A stretch of DNA of 64,000 nt from assembly GCF_047601025.1 (NCBI RefSeq), contig NZ_JASGJZ010000001.1, forward strand, positions 744,001-808,000, in the 5' to 3' direction. A model generated the notes under the pieces. It was given only the letters and a program-made list of their open reading frames with translations, did not search any database and had not been told where the DNA came from. Positions 48,547 to 57,146 of this stretch are shown here, one piece after another. Position 1 is the first letter of the stretch. Each line of letters starts with the position of its first letter. This stretch comes from Pseudorhodoferax sp047601025 (GTDB lineage: Bacteria > Pseudomonadota > Gammaproteobacteria > Burkholderiales > Burkholderiaceae_C). Made by a program: the position numbers and the translations under genes.

Positions 48547-49533
48547 TCAATCCAGCGTCAGCTTCTGCTTGCTCACCACGTCCTTGTAGATGGCGAACTC
48601 GTTGCGGATCTGCTCGGCGAACTGCTCGGGCGTGTTGGCGATCACCAGCGAGCCGGTTTCCTCGATGCGCTTCTTCACCGCCGGCTCCGCCAGCACCTTC
48701 TTCACGGCGGCATTGATGCGGTCCACCACCTCGCGCGGCGTGCCCTTGGGGCCGACGATGCCGTAGTAGGCCATGCGGTTCACCGGCTCCAGCCCCACCT
48801 CCTTGAAGGTGGGCACGTCGGGCAGTACCGCCAGGCGCTGCGGCGCGGCCACCACGATGGGGATCAGGCGGCCGTCCTTGATGAAGGGCAGCGACGAGGG
48901 CAGGTTGTCCAGGTTCATGTTCACCTGTCCTGCCACCACGTCGTTCAGCGCCGGGCCCGCGCCCCGGTAGGGGATGTGCGTCATCTGCACGCCCGCCATG
49001 CTCTTGTACAACTCCATCAGCATGTGGGTGATGCTGCCGGTGCCGGTGGAGGCGTACGAGTACTTGCCGGGGTTCTTCTTCAGCTCTTCGACGAAGCCCT
49101 TGTAGTCGTGCCCCGGGAACTTGGGGTTCACCGCGATCACGTTCGGCGTGGCGGCGATGTTGATGATGGGTACGAAGTCCGTCTCGGGGTTGTACGGGAA
49201 CTTGGGCGTGATGGCCGGGTTGGTGGCCGTGGTGGACACGGTGGCCACGCTCAGCGTGTAGCCGTCGGGCCTGGCGCGCATGGCTTCGGTCGCGCCGATG
49301 GTGCCGCCGGCGCCGCCCTTGTTGTCCACCACCACCGGATGGCCCAGCTCCCGCCCCAGCGGATCGGCCACCACGCGGGCGATGATGTCGGTGGTGCCGC
49401 CGGCGGCGAAGGGCACGATCAGGCGGATCGGCTTGTTCGGGTAGGCGGCCTGGGCCAGCGCCGCTGCGCTCGCCGCAAGGACCAGGCCGCCCAGCAGCGC
49501 GCGGGCGCCGAGGCGCAAAGCAAAAGCAGGCAT
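48547..49533 (-). CDS. Tripartite tricarboxylate transporter substrate-binding protein (Bug/TctC family)
   Basis: A 328-residue periplasmic solute-binding protein with a signal peptide ending AQAA. Family motifs include YPNKPIRLIVPFAAGGTTDIIARVVADPL, VDNKGGAGGTIGATEAMRARPDGYTL, THIPYRGAGPALNDVVAGQVNMNLDNLPS and PDVPTFKEVGLEPVNRMAYYGIVGPKGTP. Bug proteins are greatly expanded in Burkholderiales and bind carboxylates and related small acids; no TctAB membrane genes are nearby. GAAGGAG abuts the first of three closely spaced ATGs, so the third (49533) is preferred as start. Confidence 0.9.
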   Translation of the reverse strand: MPAFALRLGARALLGGLVLAASAAALAQAAYPNKPIRLIVPFAAGGTTDIIARVVADPLGRELGHPVVVDNKGGAGGTIGATEAMRARPDGYTLSVATVSTTATNPAITPKFPYNPETDFVPIINIAATPNVIAVNPKFPGHDYKGFVEELKKNPGKYSYASTGTGSITHMLMELYKSMAGVQMTHIPYRGAGPALNDVVAGQVNMNLDNLPSSLPFIKDGRLIPIVVAAPQRLAVLPDVPTFKEVGLEPVNRMAYYGIVGPKGTPREVVDRINAAVKKVLAEPAVKKRIEETGSLVIANTPEQFAEQIRNEFAIYKDVVSKQKLTLD

Positions 49534-49581
49534 GTGCATCATCTCCTTCGGTGGTTGGTCAAAGAATGGTGGGTGCGCCGC

Positions 49582-49731
49582 TCAGGCGCGGCAGCGCACG
49601 ATGTGGTGCTGCACCCCCAACGCGGCGCAGCGCGCAACGCCCAGCATAGCCATGTTGCGATCCATCTCGCCGAACAGCACGCCGATGGCATGGCCCACGC
49701 CGGCCTCCTCCGCCAAGGCAGCCACCACGGC
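49582..49731 (-). pseudogene. C-terminal remnant of an FMN-dependent alpha-hydroxyacid dehydrogenase (LldD-like)
   Basis: The last 49 codons before a stop read EEAGVGHAIGVLFGEMDRNM followed by AMLGVARCAALGV. This matches the C-terminal helix of lactate/mandelate dehydrogenases (GEAGV..A..LL..EIDRTMALLG). No flavin-binding or catalytic part is found upstream in any frame, so only a stub remains. The rest of 49543-49880 shows no gene. The remnant suggests a hydroxyacid-catabolic gene was lost between the Bug protein and the LysR regulator. Confidence 0.45.
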
Positions 49732-49880
49732 TTCGATCACGCGCAGGGGCGGAGCTGCGTGCGCCTGCACTGCAGTGCATCCTCGCCGCTGAGCAGGCCC
49801 TTGACCTGCACCGGCCGGCAGCGGATGGCTCCGACGCGATCTTCCTGGCCGATGCGTGATGGTGTTGGCCCCTTCCCGGC

Positions 49881-50828
49881 TCAACAGGCATCGTCCGTTG
49901 CCGGTGCGCCGCCTGCGGCCTCTTCGCGCAGCACCTGCGTGGCGGCCTGCTCGACGATGCGCAGCACTTCCCGGCAGGCCGCCGTGGGCGGCCGCAGCGC
50001 CGACACCCGCAGCACGATGTTGCGGCGAAGTGCCGGCGCGACCACCGGGGCGGCCTGCAGCATGCCGGCCGCGACTTCGGCGCGCACCGCGCTGCCGGCC
50101 ATGATGGCGTGCACGCCGGCGGTGCGGATCAGCTGTTTCTGCAGGTCCAGCGCATCGCATTCGGCCACCACGTTCAGGCGGATGCGGCGGCGCGCGGCCC
50201 AGTGCTCCAGCAGATTGTGGAAGGCGTAGGGACGCCCGGGCACCACCAGCGGCACCCCATCCAGCCGGGCGAAGGCCACGCTGGCGGCCGCGGTCAGCGG
50301 ATCGCCGGGCGGCCCGACCAGCACGTGCGCCACGGTCCCGATCGGAATCTCCCGGCTGTGGTGTTCGCGCGCGTTGGTGGACAGCAGCGCCAGGTCGACG
50401 TCGCCCTCCGCGACGCGCTCGGCCAGCGCCCCGCTCAGGCCCGAGGAAAGACGCAGCACGATGCCTGGAAAGCGCTGCCGCACCGCCGTGAAGACCTCGG
50501 TCGCCAGCCGCGGCGAGAACGATGCCAGCACGCCCAGGTGCACCGTGCCGCTGGGCGTCCGCAGTTCGCCGCGAGCGTCCTGCAGCATCCGGTCGGCCTG
50601 CGCGAGCCAGTCGCGCACGCGCGGATACAGCCGCTGGCCGGCCTCGTTCAGCCGCAGCCCGCGCGCGCCGCGCTCGAACAGGCGTCCGCCGCAGGCACGC
50701 TCGATGGCCGCGAGCTGGCGACTCAGCGCCGGCTGCGCAACGTCGCGCGCCGCCGCCGCGAGGGTCAGGCTGCCAAGGTCGGCGATCTGCACGAACAGCC
50801 GCCACTGTTCCAGGCTGGGAGCGTTCAA
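49881..50828 (-). CDS. LysR-family transcriptional regulator
   Basis: A 315-residue LysR regulator. The N-terminal winged HTH (LEQWRLFVQIADLGSLTLAAAARDVAQPALSRQLAAIERACGGRLFERGARGLRLNEAGQRLYPRVRDWL) is followed by a LysR substrate-binding domain (GTVHLGVLASFSPRLATEVFTAVRQRFPGIVLRLSSGLSGAL, RPYAFHNLLEHWA). The start is a TTG at 50828 after GGAGGA; no ATG gives a sensible N-terminus. Divergent from the sulfatase gene 125 bases away, which it probably controls. Confidence 0.9.
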   Translation of the reverse strand: MNAPSLEQWRLFVQIADLGSLTLAAAARDVAQPALSRQLAAIERACGGRLFERGARGLRLNEAGQRLYPRVRDWLAQADRMLQDARGELRTPSGTVHLGVLASFSPRLATEVFTAVRQRFPGIVLRLSSGLSGALAERVAEGDVDLALLSTNAREHHSREIPIGTVAHVLVGPPGDPLTAAASVAFARLDGVPLVVPGRPYAFHNLLEHWAARRRIRLNVVAECDALDLQKQLIRTAGVHAIMAGSAVRAEVAAGMLQAAPVVAPALRRNIVLRVSALRPPTAACREVLRIVEQAATQVLREEAAGGAPATDDAC

Positions 50829-50851
50829 GCCATTCCTCCGAAGGCATACGT

Positions 50852-50899
50852 AGTCTGCCCAGCATAACGATAGGCGCCATGCGCTGGGCTGCCTAGACT
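50852..50899. promoter_or_regulatory. Interrupted dyad in the LysR-sulfatase intergenic region
   Basis: AGTCT followed by GCCCAGC (50852-50863) is mirrored by GCTGGGC (50883-50889) and, after a 5-base interruption, AGACT (50895-50899). The dyad is centred between the divergent genes, where a LysR regulator would be expected to bind both promoters. Assignment is by position and symmetry only. Confidence 0.4.
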
Positions 50900-50953
50900 G
50901 GCCGCCCAGTGCCGGCGCCGTGCCGCCAGCGCGTCGCTGCCAGGACTCCACGC

Positions 50954-52444
50954 ATGACCAGCCCCGCCGCCACCCGTCCCAACGTACTGTTTCTGATGGT
51001 CGACCAATGGGCCGGCCCGCTGTTCGGCCATGCCGGCCATCCGGTGATCCAGACGCCCACCATCGACCAGCTCGCGCGGCTGGGCACGCGCTTTCCGCAC
51101 GCCTACAGCGAGTCGCCGATCTGCATCCCGGCACGGCGCAGCGTGATGACGGGCCTGTCGCCGCGTGGGCACGGCGACCGCTCCTTCCTGCCGGCCGAGC
51201 CGATGCCACGCACGCCGCTGCTCGCCCAGTGCTTCCGCAATGCGGGCTACCAGGCCCAGGCGATCGGCAAGCTGCACGTCTTCCCGCAGCGCGACCGCGT
51301 CGGATTCGACGATGCGCTGCTGGCCGAGGAAGGCCGCCCCGGCCTCGGCGCGGTGGACGACTACGACCTGTTCCTGGCCGACCGCGGCCAGGCCGGCCAG
51401 CAGTTCATGCACGGCATGAGCAACAACGGCTACGAGCACCGCCCCTGGCACCTGGACGAGTCGCTGCACGTCACGAACTGGATCACGCAGGCCGCCGCCC
51501 GCGCCATCAAGCGGCGCGACCCGACGCGGCCGGCCTTCTGGCATGTCTCCTACAGCCACCCGCATCCGCCGCTGGTGCCGCTGTCGGCCTACCTGGACCT
51601 GTACCGCGACGCCGAGATCGACCTGCCCGTGGCCGGCAACTGGTCGCGCCCTGCCGACCGGCTGCCCAGCGCGCTGCAAGTGATCCGCAACTACTGGCCC
51701 GCGCCCCACACGCCGGCCACGCACCGTGCGCTGCGCCGTGCCTACTACGCGCTGTGCACGCACATCGACCACCAGATCCGCGTGCTGATCGGCACGCTGC
51801 GCGAGGAAGGGCTGCTGGACGACACGGTGATCCTGCTCACCTGCGACCACGGCGACATGCTGGGCGACCACGGCCTGTGGGCCAAGCGGCTGTTCTACGA
51901 AGGCTCCGCACGCGTGCCCATGATCCTGGTCGGCACCCGGCACTGCGAACGCGTAGCGCAGGGCGGTGTGGACACGCGCCTGGTCGGCTTGCAGGACGTG
52001 ATGCCCACGCTGCTGGACATGGCGGGCATCGCCGTGCCCGATACGGTGGAAGGCTTGTCGATGGTGGGCGAGCAACGGCGCGAGATCCTGTACGGCGAGT
52101 GCGGCGAGCAGCACAACGCCTCGCGCATGGTCCACGACGGGCGATACAAGCTGATCTGGTACCCGGCCGGCAGCGTAGTGCAGCTGTTCGATCTCGCGAA
52201 CGACCCGCGCGAGCTGCACGACCTGTCCACCGACGCCGCCCCCGTGCGGCGTCGGCTGGAAGAGGCGCTGATCGCCTCGCTGTACGGCGACGACCTGCGG
52301 TGGGTACAGGGCGGCCGGGTGGCCGGCTATGCACCCGAAGGCCTGCGCCTGCGCCCGGACCGCATGCTCTCCGGCCAGCGTGGCGTGCACTACCCGCAGC
52401 CGCCGGTGGACCACCCGGACCGCACGGCCATCCGCCCCGCCTGA
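50954..52444 (+). CDS. Type I sulfatase / alkaline phosphatase-superfamily hydrolase
   Basis: A 496-residue hydrolase of sulfate (or phosphonate/phosphate) esters. Metal-site and catalytic motifs are NVLFLMVDQWAGPLF, the formylglycine motif C-I-P-A-R in SESPICIPARRSVMTG (Cys that must be oxidised to formylglycine), and TCDHGDMLGDHGLWAKR. No signal peptide is seen, so it is probably cytosolic. Phosphonate monoester hydrolases share these motifs, so the substrate is open. No formylglycine-generating enzyme is encoded nearby. Divergent from the LysR gene and followed by a Bug-type binding protein, suggesting uptake and cleavage of an ester. Confidence 0.87.
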   Translation: MTSPAATRPNVLFLMVDQWAGPLFGHAGHPVIQTPTIDQLARLGTRFPHAYSESPICIPARRSVMTGLSPRGHGDRSFLPAEPMPRTPLLAQCFRNAGYQAQAIGKLHVFPQRDRVGFDDALLAEEGRPGLGAVDDYDLFLADRGQAGQQFMHGMSNNGYEHRPWHLDESLHVTNWITQAAARAIKRRDPTRPAFWHVSYSHPHPPLVPLSAYLDLYRDAEIDLPVAGNWSRPADRLPSALQVIRNYWPAPHTPATHRALRRAYYALCTHIDHQIRVLIGTLREEGLLDDTVILLTCDHGDMLGDHGLWAKRLFYEGSARVPMILVGTRHCERVAQGGVDTRLVGLQDVMPTLLDMAGIAVPDTVEGLSMVGEQRREILYGECGEQHNASRMVHDGRYKLIWYPAGSVVQLFDLANDPRELHDLSTDAAPVRRRLEEALIASLYGDDLRWVQGGRVAGYAPEGLRLRPDRMLSGQRGVHYPQPPVDHPDRTAIRPA

Positions 52445-52652
52445 GAAGCCGTGCACGCATTCCCCGCGCCCGCGGCAAGGCCCTCCATCGGCGCATGCCT
52501 GCATCGCCATGGCCGCGCCTGGAACCCCGCACCTCGGGCCGAGGCGCCCAAAGACTGCGGTGCGCCGCACGCCGGCGTGGACGTCACCGATGCATCCGCA
52601 TGCGCCCGGCGCCCGCCCACCTTTCCCCATGCCCACGACCGGAGACTTCCCC

Positions 52653-53675
52653 ATGATGCACTTCCCGCGCCTCGACGCTGCGCCCAGCCCACCCACGCGG
52701 CGCACCCTGCTGCGCGGCGCCGGCCTCGCCGCCGCCTGTGCTGCCACCCCCTGGGCACTGCGACCGGCCGCCGCCCAGGGGGACTATCCCGACAAGCCGC
52801 TGAAGCTGATCGTGCCGTACCCTCCGGGCGGCAACACCGACGTGGTGGGCCGCATCTTCTCCACGCCGCTGGCCGAAGCCCTGGGCCAGCCCGTGGTGGT
52901 GGACAACCGCGGCGGTGCCGCGGCCGTCATCGGCGCCACGGCGGCCGCGCGCTCGGCCCCGGACGGCTACAACCTGTTCATCGGCGACCTGGGCAGCCTG
53001 TGCATCAACCGCGTCGCGCGGCCGGACCTGCCCTACGACCCGGTCCGGGACTTCACGCCCGTATCGTTGCTCGCCACCGTCTCGGTGCTGGTGGCCGGCC
53101 GCAACGACCTGCCGGCCGCGAACTTCCGCGACGTGCTGGCGATGGCGCGGGCACAGCCCGGCAAGCTGCGCTGCGGGACCAGCGGGGCGGGCAGCATCGG
53201 CCACCTCGTGCTGGAGATGGTCAAGCACATGGCCGGGGTCGACATCGTCCACGTGCCCTACCGCGGCGGCGCGGCGGCGGTGACCGACGTGCTGGGCGGC
53301 CACATCGACTTCATGATCGACGGTGCGGCCTTCACCCAGGCCAAGGCCGGCAAGCTCAAGGCCCTGGCCGCCACCGGTGACCGCGTGCCGGCGCTGCCGC
53401 AGGTGCCGACCATCGCCGAGTCGGGCATCCCGGGCTTCCACTTCACGAACTTCTGGGGCTACCTGATGCCGACCGGCGCGCCGACCGCTGCGGTCCAGCG
53501 CCTCAGCGGCGAACTCCAGCGCATCGCCAAGCTGCCGGCCGTGCGCCAGCAACTGGAGTCCGCCGGACTGGCCGCCGCCGGCTCGTCGCCGCAAGCGTTC
53601 GGGCAGGAGATCCGCGTGGCCTACGACAAGGTCGTGCAGATCGTGTCGAGCGCGAAGATCGAATTCAACGGTTGA
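52653..53675 (+). CDS. Tripartite tricarboxylate transporter substrate-binding protein (Bug/TctC family), Tat-type signal
   Basis: A 340-residue periplasmic binding protein. The leader has a twin-arginine-like TRRTLLRGAGLAAACAATPWAL followed by AAAQG, so export may be via Tat. Family motifs are YPDKPLKLIVPYPPGGNTDVVGRIFSTPLAE, VDNRGGAAAVIGATAAARSAPDGYNLF, VHVPYRGGAAAVTDVLGGHIDFMIDGA and PQVPTIAESGIPGFHFTNFWGYLMPTGAP. GGAGA lies 7 bases before the ATG at 52653. The 208 bases after the sulfatase gene hold no other gene. It is probably part of the sulfatase unit. Confidence 0.9.
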   Translation: MMHFPRLDAAPSPPTRRTLLRGAGLAAACAATPWALRPAAAQGDYPDKPLKLIVPYPPGGNTDVVGRIFSTPLAEALGQPVVVDNRGGAAAVIGATAAARSAPDGYNLFIGDLGSLCINRVARPDLPYDPVRDFTPVSLLATVSVLVAGRNDLPAANFRDVLAMARAQPGKLRCGTSGAGSIGHLVLEMVKHMAGVDIVHVPYRGGAAAVTDVLGGHIDFMIDGAAFTQAKAGKLKALAATGDRVPALPQVPTIAESGIPGFHFTNFWGYLMPTGAPTAAVQRLSGELQRIAKLPAVRQQLESAGLAAAGSSPQAFGQEIRVAYDKVVQIVSSAKIEFNG

Positions 53676-53709
53676 CCCCCGCGCATGGCTGCGCGGTACG
53701 CCTCGCGGC

Positions 53710-54420
53710 TCAGCGCTCGCGCACCACGGCCTCGGCCTGGGCGACGCGGGCCAGCGCCTCCTCGAAGCTGGTGAACCAGGCCTGCTGCACCGCTGGCGAG
53801 CAGTGCGGGATCCAGGTGCGCAGCGTGTCCTCGATCGCGCGGCGCAGGAGCTGGCCGGTCTGCTCCGCCGAGAAGCCCTGGCTGCCGGCGGGCGCGGCGC
53901 AGCCCATGCCGCGCAGCAGCTCCGTCGCCACGCCGGCCTGCGCCCGCGCGGACAGGCCGCCGACGTCGGTAGGGCGCCCGCGGCCGGTCACGCCGACGGC
54001 GGTGGAATCGTCGAACAGCGCGAAGGGCGGCATGCGCGCACTGCGGCGCGGCAGCGGCTCGCCGGTCATGTCGTCGTACAGCGCGTCCTCGTCGTCGAGC
54101 GGCTGCTCGTCCTCGTGCGCGGCCTCCACCAGCAGCGAGAAGCGGCCGATGCGCAGCACGTCGCCGGCGCCGAGCGGCGACTCGTCGGCCGGGCCCAGCC
54201 GCGCGCCGTTGTGGATCACCGGGTTCAGGCCCATGTTCACGAGCCGGAAGCCGTCGTCGCGCCAGTCCACGCGCGCGTGCAGCCGCGAGACCGAGCGCTC
54301 GGCGTCGGACAGGACCAGCGTGTTCTGCCGCGAGCGGCCCAGCGTGCCGCCCTTCTCGCCGAACACGGCACTGGCGGAGGGGCCGCCGTCGCCCTCGATG
54401 CGGATGCGCAGTGCAGACAT
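53710..54420 (-). CDS. FHA-domain protein, TagH-like
   Basis: A 236-residue protein. The N-terminal forkhead-associated domain (about 1-100; GGTLGRSRQNTLVLSDAERSVSRLHARVDWRDDGFRLVNMGLNPVIHNG) keeps the GR, SR-H and N motifs of phosphothreonine recognition. An acidic linker follows (EDEQPLDDEDALYDD). The C-terminal part (ELLRGMGCAAPAG...FSAEQTGQLLRRAIEDTLR) resembles TagH of type VI secretion. No other T6SS gene is in the window. It follows pgi by 3 bases and may be cotranscribed with it. Confidence 0.75.
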   Translation of the reverse strand: MSALRIRIEGDGGPSASAVFGEKGGTLGRSRQNTLVLSDAERSVSRLHARVDWRDDGFRLVNMGLNPVIHNGARLGPADESPLGAGDVLRIGRFSLLVEAAHEDEQPLDDEDALYDDMTGEPLPRRSARMPPFALFDDSTAVGVTGRGRPTDVGGLSARAQAGVATELLRGMGCAAPAGSQGFSAEQTGQLLRRAIEDTLRTWIPHCSPAVQQAWFTSFEEALARVAQAEAVVRER

Positions 54421-54423
54421 CGC

Positions 54424-56058
54424 TCAGCCCCGCAGCCGGCCGAGCAGCGCGGCGGTCGCAGCGTCCAGCCCGTCGGCCGCGCCGCTGGACAGGCGCGGCT
54501 CGATGTCCTTGGCCAGCACCTTGCCCAGTTCCACGCCCCACTGGTCGAAGCTGTTGATGCCCCAGACCGAGCCGCTGGTGAACACGCGGTGCTCCTGCAG
54601 CGCGATCAGCGCGCCCAGGCTGCGCGGCGTCAGCGCCGGCAGCAGCAGGAAGGTGCTGGGCCGGTTGCCAGGGAAATCGCGGTGGCCGCCGGCGTCGGCC
54701 CTGCCCTGCATCAGCGCCTGGGCCTGGGCCAGCGCGTTGGCCAGCAGCGCGGCCTGGTGGCCGGGCAGCGTGTGCGCGGCCTCGCGCACGGCGATGAACT
54801 CCACCGGCACCACGTCGGTGCCCTGGTGCAGCATCTGGAAGTAGGCGTGCTGGCCGTTGGTGCCCGGCTCGCCCCACAGCACCGGCGAGGTGCCGTAGGG
54901 CACGGGCGCACCATGGCGGTCCACGCGCTTGCCGTTGCTCTCCATCTCCAACTGCTGCAGGTAGGCCGGCAGCCGCGCCAGCGCGCTGTGGTAGGGCGCG
55001 ATGGAACGGCTGGTGAAGCCCATGAAGTTGCGGTACCAGACGTCCAGCAGGCCCAGGCGGATCGGCAGGTTGGCGGCCAGCGGCGCGCTGCGGAAATGCC
55101 GGTCCATCGCATGCGCGCCGGCCAGCAGCTCGCGGAAGCGCTCGGCGCCGATGGCGATCGCGATCGGCAGCCCGATGGCCGACCACAGCGAGTAGCGCCC
55201 GCCCACCCAGTCCCAGAAGCCGAAGATGCTGGCGATGCCGAATGCACGCGCGGCCGGCACGTTGCTCGACAGCGCGGCGAAGTGGCGCGCCACGTCGGTG
55301 CCGCCCTGCGCCTGGAACCAGGCCAGCGCCGAGCGCGCGTTCAGCATGGTCTCGGCCGTGGTGAAGGTCTTGGAGGCGATCAGGAACAGCGTGCTGGCGG
55401 GGCGCACCTGGCGCAGCACGGCGGCCAGCTCGTGCCCGTCGACGTTGGAGACGAAGTGCAGGCGCCGCCCGGGCGCGGCGTAGGCGTCCAGCGCGCGCAC
55501 CACCATCTGCGGGCCGAGGTCGGAGCCGCCGATGCCGATGTTCACCACGTCGGTGATGGCCGCGTCGGCGCGCACCTGCTCGGCGTAGGCCAGCATCGCG
55601 TCCAGCGTCCGGTGCACCTCGGCCAGCGCCTGGTCCCAGGCCGCGCCGGCCTGCGGCGCGCCCGCCGGCGCGCGCAGCAGCGTGTGCAGCACGGCGCGCT
55701 GCTCGGTGTTGTTGATGGGCTCGCCGGCGAACATGGCGTCGCGGTGCGCCTCCACGCCGGCCTGGCGCGCGAGATCGAACAGCAGGTCCTCGGTGGCCGC
55801 GTCGATCCAGTTCCTGGACAGGTCGGCGAACAGCTCGGGCGCCTCCTGGCCGAAGCGCGCGGCGCGGCCAGCATCGGCCGCGAAGGCGCCGCGCAGGTCG
55901 AAGCCGCCGGCATGGCGCTGGCTGAGCGCCCGCAGCTGGCCCCAGGCGGGCAGCTGGTCGCAGCGTGGCCGGGTGTCCCAGGCAACCAGGCGCATGGGTG
56001 TACCGTCGCCCGTACCGGCTGCGGTGCGAGCCTCTTCGGGCGGCCGGGCGGGGCTCAT
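54424..56058 (-). CDS. pgi: Glucose-6-phosphate isomerase Pgi
   Basis: Interconverts glucose-6-P and fructose-6-P. The 544 residues contain NIGIGGSDLGPQMVVRAL, SNVDGHELAAVLRQVRPASTLFLIASKTFTTAETMLNA, FGFWDWVGGRYSLWSAIGLPIAIAIG and NSFDQWGVELGKVLAKDIEP. The ATG at 56058 overlaps the tal stop by 4 bases; a second in-frame ATG (MRLVAWDTRP) 21 codons later is the alternative start. Coupled with tal. Confidence 0.96.
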   Translation of the reverse strand: MSPARPPEEARTAAGTGDGTPMRLVAWDTRPRCDQLPAWGQLRALSQRHAGGFDLRGAFAADAGRAARFGQEAPELFADLSRNWIDAATEDLLFDLARQAGVEAHRDAMFAGEPINNTEQRAVLHTLLRAPAGAPQAGAAWDQALAEVHRTLDAMLAYAEQVRADAAITDVVNIGIGGSDLGPQMVVRALDAYAAPGRRLHFVSNVDGHELAAVLRQVRPASTLFLIASKTFTTAETMLNARSALAWFQAQGGTDVARHFAALSSNVPAARAFGIASIFGFWDWVGGRYSLWSAIGLPIAIAIGAERFRELLAGAHAMDRHFRSAPLAANLPIRLGLLDVWYRNFMGFTSRSIAPYHSALARLPAYLQQLEMESNGKRVDRHGAPVPYGTSPVLWGEPGTNGQHAYFQMLHQGTDVVPVEFIAVREAAHTLPGHQAALLANALAQAQALMQGRADAGGHRDFPGNRPSTFLLLPALTPRSLGALIALQEHRVFTSGSVWGINSFDQWGVELGKVLAKDIEPRLSSGAADGLDAATAALLGRLRG

Positions 56059-57005
56059 GCCGCGGCCTCCAGCAGGCGGTCGAGCTTGGCGGCATCGGCC
56101 GCGAACGCGCGGATGCCCTCGGCCAGCTTCTCGGTGGCCATGGCGTCCTCGTTCAGCGCGTAGCGGAAGCCCGCCTCGTCGTACTGCACCGGCGCGACGT
56201 CCTGCGCGCGCGCGGTCTCGGGATCGAGCGCGCGCGCCAGCGGCGCCTCGCTGGCGGCCAGCGCGGCCAGCAGCTCGGGGCTGATCGTCAGCAGGTCGCA
56301 GCCGGCCAGCGCGGTGATCTGGCCAGTGTTGCGGAAGCTCGCGCCCATGACCTCCGTCCTGATGCCCTGGTGTTTGTAGTAGGTGTAGATCTGCCGCACC
56401 GAGCGCACGCCGGGATCGGCGGCGCCGGCGTTGGCGGCCTCGTCCCAGCCCGCGCCGGCGGACTTCTTGTACCAGTCGTAGATGCGGCCGACGAAGGGCG
56501 AGATCAGTTGCACGTCGGCCGCGCCGCAGGCCACGGCCTGGCAGAACGAGAACAGCAGCGTCAGGTTGGTGCGGATGCCCTGGCGCTCCAGCCGCGCCGC
56601 GGCCTGGATGCCCTCCCAGGTCGAGGCGACCTTGACCAGCAGCCGCTCCAGGGCGATGCCCTCGGCCCGGTACAGCGCCGCGATACGTTCGCCGCGGGCC
56701 ACCGTGGCGTCCTCGTCGAAGCTCAGCCGCGCGTCCACCTCGGTCGACACGCGGCCCGGGATGATGGCCAGGATCTCGCAGCCGAAGCGCACCAGCAGCC
56801 GGTCCACCACCTCGTCCAGCGGCCTGCCGCGGAAACGTTCCACCGTCTGCTGCAGCAGCGGCGCGTAGTCCGGCCGCTGCACCGCTTTCAGGATCAGCGA
56901 GGGATTGGTCGTCGCATCGGTGGGCTTGAAGGCGCCGAGCTGCTTGAAGTCGCCGGTGTCGGCGACGACGGTGGTGAACGCCTTCAGGGCGTCGAGTTGG
57001 TTCAT
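56055..57005 (-). CDS. tal: Transaldolase
   Basis: A 316-residue pentose-phosphate enzyme that transfers dihydroxyacetone units. Signature TDATTNPSLILKA is near the N-terminus, the Schiff-base lysine lies in ERLLVKVASTWEGIQAA, and ISPFVGRIYDWYKK follows. The ATG at 57005 gives the standard MNQLDALKAF beginning. Divergent from zwf across a 141-base region with repeated TGTA/TACA half-sites. Confidence 0.96.
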   Translation of the reverse strand: MNQLDALKAFTTVVADTGDFKQLGAFKPTDATTNPSLILKAVQRPDYAPLLQQTVERFRGRPLDEVVDRLLVRFGCEILAIIPGRVSTEVDARLSFDEDATVARGERIAALYRAEGIALERLLVKVASTWEGIQAAARLERQGIRTNLTLLFSFCQAVACGAADVQLISPFVGRIYDWYKKSAGAGWDEAANAGAADPGVRSVRQIYTYYKHQGIRTEVMGASFRNTGQITALAGCDLLTISPELLAALAASEAPLARALDPETARAQDVAPVQYDEAGFRYALNEDAMATEKLAEGIRAFAADAAKLDRLLEAAA

Positions 57006-57092
57006 GGCGGATCGCAATCGGGTTGAAGCGGTTGGCAAGAATAGTGCAAGCGCGTATCCGCCCTCCCGCAAGGGCGCGCTGCCGCACCGAAG

Positions 57093-57143
57093 TGTACGGT
57101 CGCATGAAACCAAGTTACATTCAAAACCCTCCATTCATGTAAC
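57093..57143. promoter_or_regulatory. Array of TGTA(A)C / GTTACA half-sites between tal and zwf
   Basis: Three alternating half-sites lie in the divergent region: TGTAC (57093-57097), GTTACAT (57114-57120) and ATGTAAC (57137-57143). Both gaps are exactly 16 bases. The last two form a perfect 7-bp inverted repeat, and the last ends 3 bases before the zwf ATG. A RpiR/HexR-type regulator is encoded just beyond zwf, and HexR sites in other proteobacteria contain TGTA...TACA arms. This array is therefore a candidate HexR operator. Confidence 0.5.
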
Positions 57144-57146
57144 ACC

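Noticed and set aside
53710..54420. A type VI secretion locus
   Set aside because: Only one TagH-like FHA gene is present, flanked by sugar-metabolism genes; no Tss genes occur in the window.
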